Positions 15,657 to 23,314 of a stretch of 30,353 bases of DNA are shown piece by piece. Position 1 is the stretch's first letter; each line of letters begins with the position of its first letter. The stretch comes from CALCNS01 sp937897315. GTDB taxonomy: Bacteria; Bacillota; JAAYKD01. Both the position numbers and the translations under genes were made by a program. The notes below the pieces were generated by a model that searched no databases, was not told where the DNA came from, and saw only the letters and a list, made by a program, of their open reading frames with translations. Where the stretch lies: contig DAINOJ010000021.1 in assembly GCA_036744005.1 (NCBI GenBank), positions 1 to 30,353 of the forward strand, in the 5' to 3' direction.

Positions 15657-18533
15657 CTATATAATGCCATCGGCGGTACGTTCGTTCAACGAGACTGGGA
15701 TGAGGGGTTCTCCTGCCAACAATCGTTTCAAGTATTGGCCGGTGTAGGAACGAGCCACGGCAGCGACTTCTGCGGGAGTTCCGCAAGCAATGACTTCTCC
15801 GCCTTTGTCTCCACCTTCCGGACCCATATCAATAATGTAGTCGGCTGTTTTAATCACATCGAGATTGTGTTCTATGACGACAACAGTATCCCCATTCTCT
15901 ACCAAACGATGGAGAATTTCCAGTAATCGATGAATGTCGGCAACGTGTAAACCGGTAGTCGGCTCGTCGAGAACATATAAAGTTCGACCGGTGGCTCTTC
16001 GTGAGAGTTCTGTAGCGAGCTTCACTCGTTGGGCTTCTCCTCCGGAAAGCGTCGTAGCCGGTTGCCCTAAACGAATATAACCCAGTCCGACATCGTATAA
16101 GGTTTGTACTTTTCGGGCAATTTTAGGTTGATTTTGAAAATAATCGACGGCTTCTTCTACGGTCATGTCTAAAACTTCGGCAATATTCTTCCCTTTATAA
16201 TGAACATCCAGTGTTTCGCGACTATAGCGCTTGCCTTTACAGACCTCACATGGAACAAAAATATCGGGCAAGAAATGCATTTCAATTTTAATGATACCAT
16301 CGCCCTTACAGGCTTCGCAACGGCCTCCGCGCACATTGAAACTAAACCGGCCTGCTTTGTATCCACGCACTTTGGCCTCGTTGGTAGAAGCAAACAAGTC
16401 GCGAATGTCGTTGAAGACCCCCGTATAGGTAGCAGGATTGGAACGAGGAGTACGACCAATGGGGGATTGGTCAATATCAATAATCTTATCCAGTTCTTCC
16501 ACACCGAGGATTTCATCGTGATCACCGGCACGTGTTTTTGCTCGATTCAACACATTCAGTAATTTCTTTTTGATGATTTCGTTCACCAAGGACGATTTAC
16601 CTGAACCGGATACACCGGTAACACATGTGAAAACTCCCAAGGGAAAAGAAACATCGATGTTTTTTAAGTTATTTGCCCGAGCTCCTTTGACGGTCAGCCA
16701 TCGTTCGGGGATGGGGCGTCGCTCTAAGGGTAAAGGAATCCCTTTTTTGTGACTGAGATATTGTCCGGTAATGCTGTCTGGATTGTTACAAATATCTTGA
16801 ACCGTTCCTTGAGCAACGACTTGCCCGCCATGAGCACCCGGCCCCGGACCAATGTCGAGAATATAATCGGCACTGAGCATGGTTTCCTCATCGTGCTCTA
16901 CTACAATCAACGTATTACCTAAATCGCGCAGACGGAGAAGCGTGCGTAATAACTTCGCGTTATCGCGTTGATGTAGGCCAATGCTTGGCTCGTCGAGAAT
17001 GTATAATACACCAACCAAGCCGGAACCAATTTGGGTAGCCAAACGAATCCGCTGAGACTCGCCACCGGACAAACTGCCGGAAGGACGGTTCAAAGTCAAA
17101 TAATTCAAACCGACGTTCGCTAAGAAGCCCAGGCGCTCCACAATTTCTTTGAGGATGCGATCGGCAATTAAGGTATCTCTGGCACTTAAGGTGCCTCGAA
17201 CATCCATGAAAAAGCGAAGAGACTCCTCGACCGATAAAGCGGTCACTTCGGCAATGTTCAGTCCGCCGAATAAAATGGAAAGCACTTCTCTACGCAGACG
17301 TTTTCCACCACAATCGGGGCATGGGATACTACTCATATAGCGTTCGATATCTTCACGCTGAGATTCGGAATCGGTTTCACGCAAACGACGTTCTAGCCAA
17401 GGAATCGCTCCATCAAAAGTGGTATCGAAGGTGGTTTTTCGTCCCTCTACTGTCACATACAAGACTTTGAGTTTCTCGCGTCCGGTTCCATGCATGAGAA
17501 TTTGAATATGCTCATCACTTAACTCCGATAATGGAGTGTTGGTGGAAAAACCATAATGCTTGGCTACTGCAGCCAGCAATTGCGGGTAGTAATTGGCGTT
17601 TTTACTGGACCAGATGTCGATACCGCCCTCTTCAATGGATAAACTCTTATCGGGCATAATCAAGTCGGGGTCAAATTCGCGTTTGACGCCCAGCCCACCA
17701 CAGGTAGGACATGCTCCGTAAGGATTATTGAAGGAAAAGATGCGAGGTTGAATTTCGTCAAAAGAAAAGCCACAATGTGCACAAGCAAAATTGCGAGAGA
17801 ACGTCCATTCCTCTCCATCGATGACTTGTATGACAACCAGCCCATCGGCTAGATTGAGGGCCATTTCCACAGAATCGGCTAAACGTTGTTGCAAATCTTC
17901 GCGGATAATCAAGCGATCGACAACCACTTCCAGTGTGTGCTTTTTGTTTTTGTCCAGAGAAATGTCTTCACTAAGTTCGCGCAATTGCCCGTCCACCCGA
18001 ATTCGTACGTAACCCTCTTTTCGCATGTCTTCCAGCAGTTTCTGATACTCTCCTTTTCGCCCTCGGACAATGGGGGCTAGAACTTGAAGTCGTGAACCAA
18101 GCGGTAGTGTTAAAACTTGGTCCACGATTTGCTCCACCGTTTGTTGACTGATCATTTCGCCACAATCGGGACAATACGGTTGCCCCACTCGGGCAAACAG
18201 CAATCGCAAATAATCGTAGATCTCTGTGACGGTTCCTACAGTGGACCTGGGATTCTTGCTGGTCGTCTTTTGGTCGATGGAGATGGCCGGAGATAGACCT
18301 TCTATAAGATCAACATCGGGTTTCTCCATTTGGCCTAAGAACATTCGGGCATAAGAAGAAAGAGATTCCACGTAACGTCTTTGACCTTCGGCGTAAATGG
18401 TATCGAAAGCAAGAGAGGACTTGCCCGAACCGGATAAACCGGTAAAAACGATGAGTTGATTTCGGGGAAGTTCTACATCGATATTTTTCAAATTATGTTG
18501 TCTGGCACCTCGAATGATGATTTTGTCGTTCAT
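15657..18533 (-). CDS. uvrA: Excinuclease ABC subunit A
   Basis: This 958-residue DNA damage sensor is an ABC-type ATPase dimer that loads UvrB at lesions. Walker A motifs are GLSGSGKSS (32-40) and GVSGSGKSS in the second ATPase. Both signature motifs (LSGGESQRIRLA and LSGGEAQRVKLA) and Walker B segments (ILDEPSIGLH and VLDEPTTGLH) are intact. CxxC zinc modules are seen at CPDCGE, CAHCG with CPTCGG, and CEACKG with CEVCKG. Length is normal. The start codon has AAGGAAG about 12 nt upstream. It heads the uvrA-M28-uvrC-dnaD-dnaI gene run. I saw no LexA-type GAAC-N4-GTTC box at its promoter. Confidence 0.97.
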   Translation of the reverse strand: MNDKIIIRGARQHNLKNIDVELPRNQLIVFTGLSGSGKSSLAFDTIYAEGQRRYVESLSSYARMFLGQMEKPDVDLIEGLSPAISIDQKTTSKNPRSTVGTVTEIYDYLRLLFARVGQPYCPDCGEMISQQTVEQIVDQVLTLPLGSRLQVLAPIVRGRKGEYQKLLEDMRKEGYVRIRVDGQLRELSEDISLDKNKKHTLEVVVDRLIIREDLQQRLADSVEMALNLADGLVVIQVIDGEEWTFSRNFACAHCGFSFDEIQPRIFSFNNPYGACPTCGGLGVKREFDPDLIMPDKSLSIEEGGIDIWSSKNANYYPQLLAAVAKHYGFSTNTPLSELSDEHIQILMHGTGREKLKVLYVTVEGRKTTFDTTFDGAIPWLERRLRETDSESQREDIERYMSSIPCPDCGGKRLRREVLSILFGGLNIAEVTALSVEESLRFFMDVRGTLSARDTLIADRILKEIVERLGFLANVGLNYLTLNRPSGSLSGGESQRIRLATQIGSGLVGVLYILDEPSIGLHQRDNAKLLRTLLRLRDLGNTLIVVEHDEETMLSADYILDIGPGPGAHGGQVVAQGTVQDICNNPDSITGQYLSHKKGIPLPLERRPIPERWLTVKGARANNLKNIDVSFPLGVFTCVTGVSGSGKSSLVNEIIKKKLLNVLNRAKTRAGDHDEILGVEELDKIIDIDQSPIGRTPRSNPATYTGVFNDIRDLFASTNEAKVRGYKAGRFSFNVRGGRCEACKGDGIIKIEMHFLPDIFVPCEVCKGKRYSRETLDVHYKGKNIAEVLDMTVEEAVDYFQNQPKIARKVQTLYDVGLGYIRLGQPATTLSGGEAQRVKLATELSRRATGRTLYVLDEPTTGLHVADIHRLLEILHRLVENGDTVVVIEHNLDVIKTADYIIDMGPEGGDKGGEVIACGTPAEVAAVARSYTGQYLKRLLAGEPLIPVSLNERTADGII

Positions 18534-18578
18534 ATATTACTACGCTTCCTTTGTTTCGTGAATCTCCGGTACCTATCT

Positions 18579-18607
18579 ATTATACTATTCTTCTTTTTAA
18601 CGCGCAA
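18579..18607 (-). promoter_or_regulatory. Sigma-A promoter for uvrA operon
   Basis: On the minus strand TTGCGC (18607-18602) and TATAAT (18584-18579) are separated by 17 nt. The predicted start is about 40 nt upstream of the uvrA ATG. It lies back-to-back with the + strand promoter at 18677-18705. Confidence 0.65.
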
Positions 18608-18676
18608 GGAAGACTTATAAAACTTCAGAGACACAAGAAGTTAGCAAAAATATACTAAAAATATTTAATCTACCCC

Positions 18677-18705
18677 TTGACAATATAAAGCTTAAGGCTT
18701 ATAAT
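18677..18705 (+). promoter_or_regulatory. Fully consensus sigma-A promoter for the yvl-like operon
   Basis: TTGACA (18677-18682), a 17-nt spacer and TATAAT (18700-18705) match the ideal housekeeping promoter at every position. The spacer end contains the inverted repeat AAGC-TTAAG-GCTT (18688-18700), a candidate operator. Such a strong promoter would be expected to need repression or to drive high constitutive expression. Confidence 0.85.
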
Positions 18706-18718
18706 GTCGGTGAAGAGA

Positions 18719-18735
18719 TAGGGGAAAGGCCCCTA
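18719..18735 (+). other. 5'-UTR hairpin in yvl-like operon mRNA
   Basis: TAGGGG (18719-18724) pairs with CCCCTA (18730-18735) around AAAGG, beginning about 8 nt from the predicted transcript start. Hairpins so close to a 5' end commonly stabilise mRNA. No T-tract follows, so it is not a terminator. Confidence 0.5.
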
Positions 18736-18758
18736 CAAAAGTAAAGGAGAGGAATTCT

Positions 18759-19706
18759 ATGAAAGAAGAACGTTTAAAAGTATTGCAATTGTTAGCAGAA
18801 AACAAGATTACAGCGGAGGAAGCAGCCAAATTGCTATCGGCATTATCTGCCGAAACACCGGAACCGGCTCCCCGCACCCCTCGCCCCCCCCATGCCCCCA
18901 ATATGGCACATGGCGCACGTCCAGGTCATGGAACTCGTCCTGGCAGACCGAATCGTCAGATTGATGAAGAAGCTCTCAGAAAAATCGGTCAGAACTTAGG
19001 AAAGACCGGTCAACAAATGGGAGTAAAGATTAGCCAAGAAATCAACAAAATGGTCGCAGATGAAGATTTACGTGAAGCTGGCCGAAAAATCGGCAGCCGT
19101 ATGCGTGATTTGGGCACAGTAATTCGCAGCGAAGTCCGACAAGCCATGGATGATTTGCGCAAAGAGATTAATGAAGCCAAAAAAACCGGTCAAGTTGCTT
19201 CCGACGAACTGGACGATGTAGTAGAAAACATTGCCGAAAACATCAAAACATCGACGGAAGAAGCCGAAGCAGAACTGGAAGCGGCCTTAGACAATCACAA
19301 AGTTCAAGTAGAAGAGCAACATGCAGAAGTAGACGATGCCATGGACAATTTGCGAGAAGCCATGGAATCGGTCAGTGAAGGGATTCAAGATTTAAACAAT
19401 GATTGGGAAGATTGGACCAATGACGACGAAAAGAAGTCTCGTGAAGATACCGAAGAATTTATCCAAGATATGCGTGGCGGCATGGGTGATGTCTCGGCAC
19501 AAATGGCAGAAGTGGCAGAACAATGTATGGCTTTGGAACAATTGAGTAAGACTGAAAAAGAAACTCGTTATGCGAGTGAATTGATTGGCTGGGCAAAAGA
19601 AGCCAATCGCAAAGCGGACGAAGCTCTTGCTCAATTGGAACTTCAGTTATCCGAATTACAAGCTCGCTTACTCAGCCAACCCGATGATTTCTCCGTGGGT
19701 TTCTAA
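18759..19706 (+). CDS. Coiled-coil protein with YvlB-type N-terminal domain
   Basis: I do not recognise a named family for the whole of this 315-residue protein. Residues 1-29 form the short helical domain seen at the start of YvlB-like proteins (KEERLKVLQLLAENKITAEE, then LLSAL). Residues 32-66 are a Pro/His/Arg-rich linker. From about 70 to 305 the sequence is almost entirely charged, heptad-like helix, strongly acidic in the middle, without membrane segments or a signal peptide. The next gene begins with a paralogous N-terminal domain, so the two proteins may share a partner or oligomerise. It is the first gene after a consensus promoter, with AAGGAGAGG upstream and 21 nt to the next gene. 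A cytosolic scaffold with an envelope-related role is inferred from context only. Confidence 0.8.
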   Translation: MKEERLKVLQLLAENKITAEEAAKLLSALSAETPEPAPRTPRPPHAPNMAHGARPGHGTRPGRPNRQIDEEALRKIGQNLGKTGQQMGVKISQEINKMVADEDLREAGRKIGSRMRDLGTVIRSEVRQAMDDLRKEINEAKKTGQVASDELDDVVENIAENIKTSTEEAEAELEAALDNHKVQVEEQHAEVDDAMDNLREAMESVSEGIQDLNNDWEDWTNDDEKKSREDTEEFIQDMRGGMGDVSAQMAEVAEQCMALEQLSKTEKETRYASELIGWAKEANRKADEALAQLELQLSELQARLLSQPDDFSVGF

Positions 19707-19727
19707 GAAGAGAGGGGAGAGAATACC

Positions 19728-20987
19728 ATGAGCGAAGAAAGAAAAATGATCCTCAAAATGATCGAAGACGGTAAAATCAAAGCCGACGAGGCGTTGCTGC
19801 TGTTGGAAGCATTGGGGAAAAGCGAAACAACGAAACCGGTAGAGTACGACGAGCCGGAGGAGCCGGTCGATGTGAAAGAGTCTCTTTACCAAATGAAAAC
19901 CGAGATGAAAGAAGCGGCTAGGGAAGCAAAGCGGATAGCTAAGGAAGCAGCCCGTGAAGCTCGAATTCGTGCGAAGGAAATGGAACGAACCGCTCGTGAA
20001 CAAGCCAGACAGCGTCGCGAACAAATCAAGAACGAGACCATGAGAGACTTACATGAGGAACGTCGGCATTATCAAGAGGGTGACCTCGATTTGGAAGAAT
20101 CCTTACGCACGACTCTTGATGGTGTAGGTGGTATTGTGACCTCTGTGCTCTCCGGAGTGGAAAAGGCCTTTGGCTTTAACGTTTTCGATAGTTCCTACAC
20201 GTTTGAAGAACAAATCGAAGGCACCTTCGGCGATAGCGAGAACAAAAAAGCGGATTTTATCCATATTCAGACCGCCAATGGTAAAGTGGAATGTTTAGGC
20301 TGGAACCGCGAGGACTTCCGCTTGATTTTGGTGAAGAAAATTAGAGCCGGCAGTGAAGAAGAAGCCAGAGCAAAAGCAGAAAGTCGAGTCACGGTGTCTC
20401 ATACCGACTCGGGACTCATTGTTGACGGCAAATCGCTTAACGGAATCAATTCCGGGATGAGTGTGGAACTGTGGTTACCCAAGAATCGTGTATACGATTT
20501 TACCTTGGATACCGGGAATGGCCGTATTGCACTAGAAGATGTGAATGCGGAAAGCATTGAAGTACGCACCTCCAATGGACGAGTTTCCATGGTTGGTGTA
20601 GAGGGTAAAGTCGCTCATTTACGGAGCTCCAACGGGAGTATTCGTTGTGATGGAGGAATTCCGTTGTTAACGGCGTATACTTCCAATGGAAGCATTAGTG
20701 TTGCTTCGACCGACAGTGATTCCAACACCTTCGAATTGACGACAACCAACGGAACCATCAGAGTACGAGTACCCGACTGTGACGATTTGGCTCACGATTT
20801 TGATTTATCCACCTCTTTTGGTAAAGTGAAAGTGGATTTACCAGGTGCGGTTGGAGGGTATCAGGCCATCGCTAAAAATCGATTGGTCGATACCTCAACA
20901 GGGTTTGATACCTATTCTCGTAAGTTGCGTTTAGCTGCAGTGACTTCCAACGGAAACATTGTGGTGAATCCGGACGAAGAAATCTAG
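19728..20987 (+). CDS. yvlB: YvlB-like DUF4097 beta-solenoid protein
   Basis: This 419-residue protein has three parts. Residues 1-30 are a short helical domain (SEERKMILKMIEDGKIKADE, then LLLLEALG) similar to that of the preceding gene. Residues 50-115 are a long Ala/Glu/Arg/Lys-rich helix. From about 165 to the end lies a DUF4097 beta-helix with turn repeats T/S-x-N-G at residues 182, 262, 281, 300, 318, 339 and 406, and a TSFG variant near 362, spaced about 18-23 residues. No signal peptide is seen, so it is probably cytosolic or membrane-peripheral. In Bacillus, yvlB sits with yvlD in an envelope-stress operon; a YvlD homologue follows here too. GGGGAGAG precedes the ATG. Its molecular function is unknown. 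Confidence 0.8.
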   Translation: MSEERKMILKMIEDGKIKADEALLLLEALGKSETTKPVEYDEPEEPVDVKESLYQMKTEMKEAAREAKRIAKEAAREARIRAKEMERTAREQARQRREQIKNETMRDLHEERRHYQEGDLDLEESLRTTLDGVGGIVTSVLSGVEKAFGFNVFDSSYTFEEQIEGTFGDSENKKADFIHIQTANGKVECLGWNREDFRLILVKKIRAGSEEEARAKAESRVTVSHTDSGLIVDGKSLNGINSGMSVELWLPKNRVYDFTLDTGNGRIALEDVNAESIEVRTSNGRVSMVGVEGKVAHLRSSNGSIRCDGGIPLLTAYTSNGSISVASTDSDSNTFELTTTNGTIRVRVPDCDDLAHDFDLSTSFGKVKVDLPGAVGGYQAIAKNRLVDTSTGFDTYSRKLRLAAVTSNGNIVVNPDEEI

Positions 20988-21012
20988 TTGAAAAAGTAAG
21001 GAGTGTCTTTAG

Positions 21013-21351
21013 ATGAATGGCTTTCTTGCCACCTTGATCAGCAATGCCTTGGCGATTATGATTATGCCTAAACTCTTTAGTGGTTTTCATGTCTCCAACT
21101 TGGGTTCCGCCCTTGCTGCCGCCTTAGCGTTAGGTTTGGTGAATGCGTTAATCAAACCGGTAATGGTAGTTCTCTCATTTCCGATTACTTTGCTGACCTT
21201 TGGTTTGTTTGCCTTCGTAATCAATGGAGCGATGCTCAAACTGGCTTCCGGTTTCGTAAAAGGGATACAAATCGATTCCTGGGGAACGGCCATCATCGGA
21301 GCCTTGGTACTAAGTTTTATCAGCAATATCATTCAACGTATCATTACCTAA
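21013..21351 (+). CDS. yvlD: YvlD-like small membrane protein, phage holin superfamily IV
   Basis: This 112-residue hydrophobic protein has about four membrane helices and belongs to the family annotated as mycobacterial four-TM phage holin superfamily IV, which includes Bacillus YvlD. Characteristic features are the N-terminal FLATLISNALAIMI helix, the GLVNALIKPVMVVLSFPITL segment and the C-terminal IIGALVLSFISNII. Despite the holin label, such chromosomal homologues lie with envelope-stress genes and are not tied to prophage. AAGGAG lies about 11 nt upstream. It ends the three-gene operon and is followed by an intrinsic terminator. Confidence 0.8.
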   Translation: MNGFLATLISNALAIMIMPKLFSGFHVSNLGSALAAALALGLVNALIKPVMVVLSFPITLLTFGLFAFVINGAMLKLASGFVKGIQIDSWGTAIIGALVLSFISNIIQRIIT

Positions 21352-21364
21352 GAAGTTTTTTCCA

Positions 21365-21401
21365 GAGAGCTTTCGGTGCATACCGAGAGCTTTCTTTTTT
21401 T
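21365..21401 (+). terminator. Intrinsic terminator of the yvl-like operon
   Basis: GAGAGCTTTCGGT (21365-21377) pairs with ACCGAGAGCTTTC (21382-21394) over 13 bp including two G:U pairs, with loop GCAT and then seven T residues. Confidence 0.85.
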
Positions 21402-21443
21402 GCATATATTTCTATGGACAAAAAGTTTTATATGTTAAGTATG

Positions 21444-21472
21444 TTGACAAAGTTTGTGGGGTAAAGTATAAT
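21444..21472 (+). promoter_or_regulatory. Fully consensus sigma-A promoter for the ABC exporter pair
   Basis: TTGACA (21444-21449) and TATAAT (21467-21472) are 17 nt apart. The predicted start near 21479 leaves a short leader of about 50 nt ending in the strong ribosome binding site GGAAGGAGGAG. Confidence 0.85.
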
Positions 21473-21530
21473 TTTCAGGAATGAAATAAAATAAAAGAAC
21501 CTTTAACCTCGGAAGGAGGAGTGATTCGAC

Positions 21531-23312
21531 ATGAATACCTATAGCAGATTGATGAAAGAATTCATGGCGAAGTATTGGGCCAGATATCTATTGGCATTTA
21601 TCTTGGTCAATGTCATCTCTATGATGTCATTGGTTACTCCGTTATTGACGGAACGAATCATCGATGAATTTATACCCAATGCGGATTTTCAAGGGATTAC
21701 CTTATATGCCATACTGGTTTTAGGTGTGGCCACGGCTAGAGCTCTGGTCACATTCTCGCAGCGATACAACATTGAATATACCGCCCAAAAGGTGATATAC
21801 GATGTACGTAATCGCTTGTATCAGCATTTGCAGACCTTGTCTTTTAGCTTTTTTGACCAGAACCGCACCGGTGAGCTCATGTCGCGTATGACTTCCGACG
21901 TGTCAACCTTGCAACGAGCAATGGGCATGGGTTTTATTAATCTTTTTTCCAATGCGTTATCCATTGTCTACACGTTGATTATTCTCTTCAGCAAGAATGT
22001 GCAGCTGACTCTGATGTCTCTACTGTTTATGCCATTTCTGATTTGGTCGGTCAGTACGTTCTCGATAAAAGTGAGACCTACATTCCGAAAAGTTCGAGAT
22101 CAAATGGGCATCTTCACTGCGGCAATGCAGGAAAGCATTACCGGTGTGCGAGTGGTGAAAGCCTTTGCGCAAGAAGACTATGAGATTGAGAAGTTTCGTA
22201 AAGAGAACCGAGATTACTACGATATCAATATGCTGTCGGTCAAACTGGAAGCTTTTTATGGTCCCCTGATGAGCTTCATCTCGATGATGGGAACGGTGTT
22301 TCTCATTTGGTACGGTGGGATGCAAGTCGTTAAGGACTCGATCTCCTTAGGTGAGTGGATGGTCTTTAACACCCTGATTGCTCAACTGATTCAACCGGTT
22401 CGTATGTTCGGGTGGTTGGTCTCCATGGTACAACGGGCTAGTGCTTCCGGCCAACGTATTTTTGAAATACTCGACACGCAAAGCGATGTGACCGATGCTC
22501 CGGGGGCTATTGCCTTGCCTCCCTTGAAAGGGCAAGTGCGTTTTGAAAATGTGTCGTTCAGTTATGACAATCGAATATTTGTTTTGGAAGAGCTCAATAT
22601 CGATGTGCAACCCGGGCAAACCATTGCCATTTTGGGATCTACCGGTTCGGGTAAGAGTTCCCTCATCAACCTAGTTCCTCGCTTTTATGACCCGCAAAAA
22701 GGCCGGGTTTTAATCGATAATCACGATTTGCGCGATGTGACCATAGATTCGTTGCGACGACAAATCGGGATTGTTTTGCAAGAGACATTTTTGTTTAATG
22801 ATAGTTTACGAAACAATATCTCTTATGGCAGACCTGAAGCCAGTTTAGAAGAAATCATCGATGCAGCCAAAGCCGCGAAAATTCACGATTTCATTATGAC
22901 CCTACCTCAAGGGTATGATACCGTAGTGGGTGAACGAGGTGTTGGATTATCCGGTGGGCAAAAACAGCGCATGGCGATTGCTCGTGCCTTGCTCATGGAA
23001 GCGAAAGTACTAATTCTCGATGAATCTACCTCCAGTGTGGATACGGAAACAGAGCGAGCGATTCAACAGGCTTTTGCCAAGTTGACCGAAAACTGTACCA
23101 CCTTCGTGATTGCTCAACGCCTTTCCACCATTCGTAACGCCGATCGCATCCTCGTTTTGGATAAGGGGCGTATTGCGCAGGAAGGTACTCATGAGCAGTT
23201 GCTCAAAGAAGAGGGTGGAATATATCATCAAATTTACCAAATGCAGTTAAGACCTCAGGAGGAAACACCTCTTGTGTCTGGTAGCCCTGCTCGTGGAAAT
23301 GGAGGTGAATAG
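21531..23312 (+). CDS. ABC exporter half-transporter A
   Basis: This 593-residue exporter half carries an N-terminal six-helix membrane domain (about 15-300) fused to a nucleotide-binding domain. Motifs are Walker A GSTGSGKS (369-376), Q-loop near VLQETF, canonical signature LSGGQ (473-477) and Walker B VLILDE (493-498) with the catalytic glutamate. The switch (H-loop) histidine is replaced by glutamine: Q529 in VIAQRLSTI. Its partner has a normal H-loop but a variant signature, so the two probably form a heterodimer with one fully competent ATP site and one weakened site. Resembles the multidrug/lipid exporter class (BmrC/D, LmrC/D, YheI/H type). The substrate is not predictable. Only 2 nt separate it from the next gene. 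Confidence 0.9.
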   Translation: MNTYSRLMKEFMAKYWARYLLAFILVNVISMMSLVTPLLTERIIDEFIPNADFQGITLYAILVLGVATARALVTFSQRYNIEYTAQKVIYDVRNRLYQHLQTLSFSFFDQNRTGELMSRMTSDVSTLQRAMGMGFINLFSNALSIVYTLIILFSKNVQLTLMSLLFMPFLIWSVSTFSIKVRPTFRKVRDQMGIFTAAMQESITGVRVVKAFAQEDYEIEKFRKENRDYYDINMLSVKLEAFYGPLMSFISMMGTVFLIWYGGMQVVKDSISLGEWMVFNTLIAQLIQPVRMFGWLVSMVQRASASGQRIFEILDTQSDVTDAPGAIALPPLKGQVRFENVSFSYDNRIFVLEELNIDVQPGQTIAILGSTGSGKSSLINLVPRFYDPQKGRVLIDNHDLRDVTIDSLRRQIGIVLQETFLFNDSLRNNISYGRPEASLEEIIDAAKAAKIHDFIMTLPQGYDTVVGERGVGLSGGQKQRMAIARALLMEAKVLILDESTSSVDTETERAIQQAFAKLTENCTTFVIAQRLSTIRNADRILVLDKGRIAQEGTHEQLLKEEGGIYHQIYQMQLRPQEETPLVSGSPARGNGGE

Positions 23313-23314
23313 AC

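Noticed and set aside
18534..18676. LexA/SOS box at the uvrA promoter
   Set aside because: I looked for GAAC-N4-GTTC-like sites on both strands and saw none near either promoter.
21013..21351. Prophage holin, given the family name
   Set aside because: No phage genes nearby, and it sits in a yvl-type chromosomal operon.
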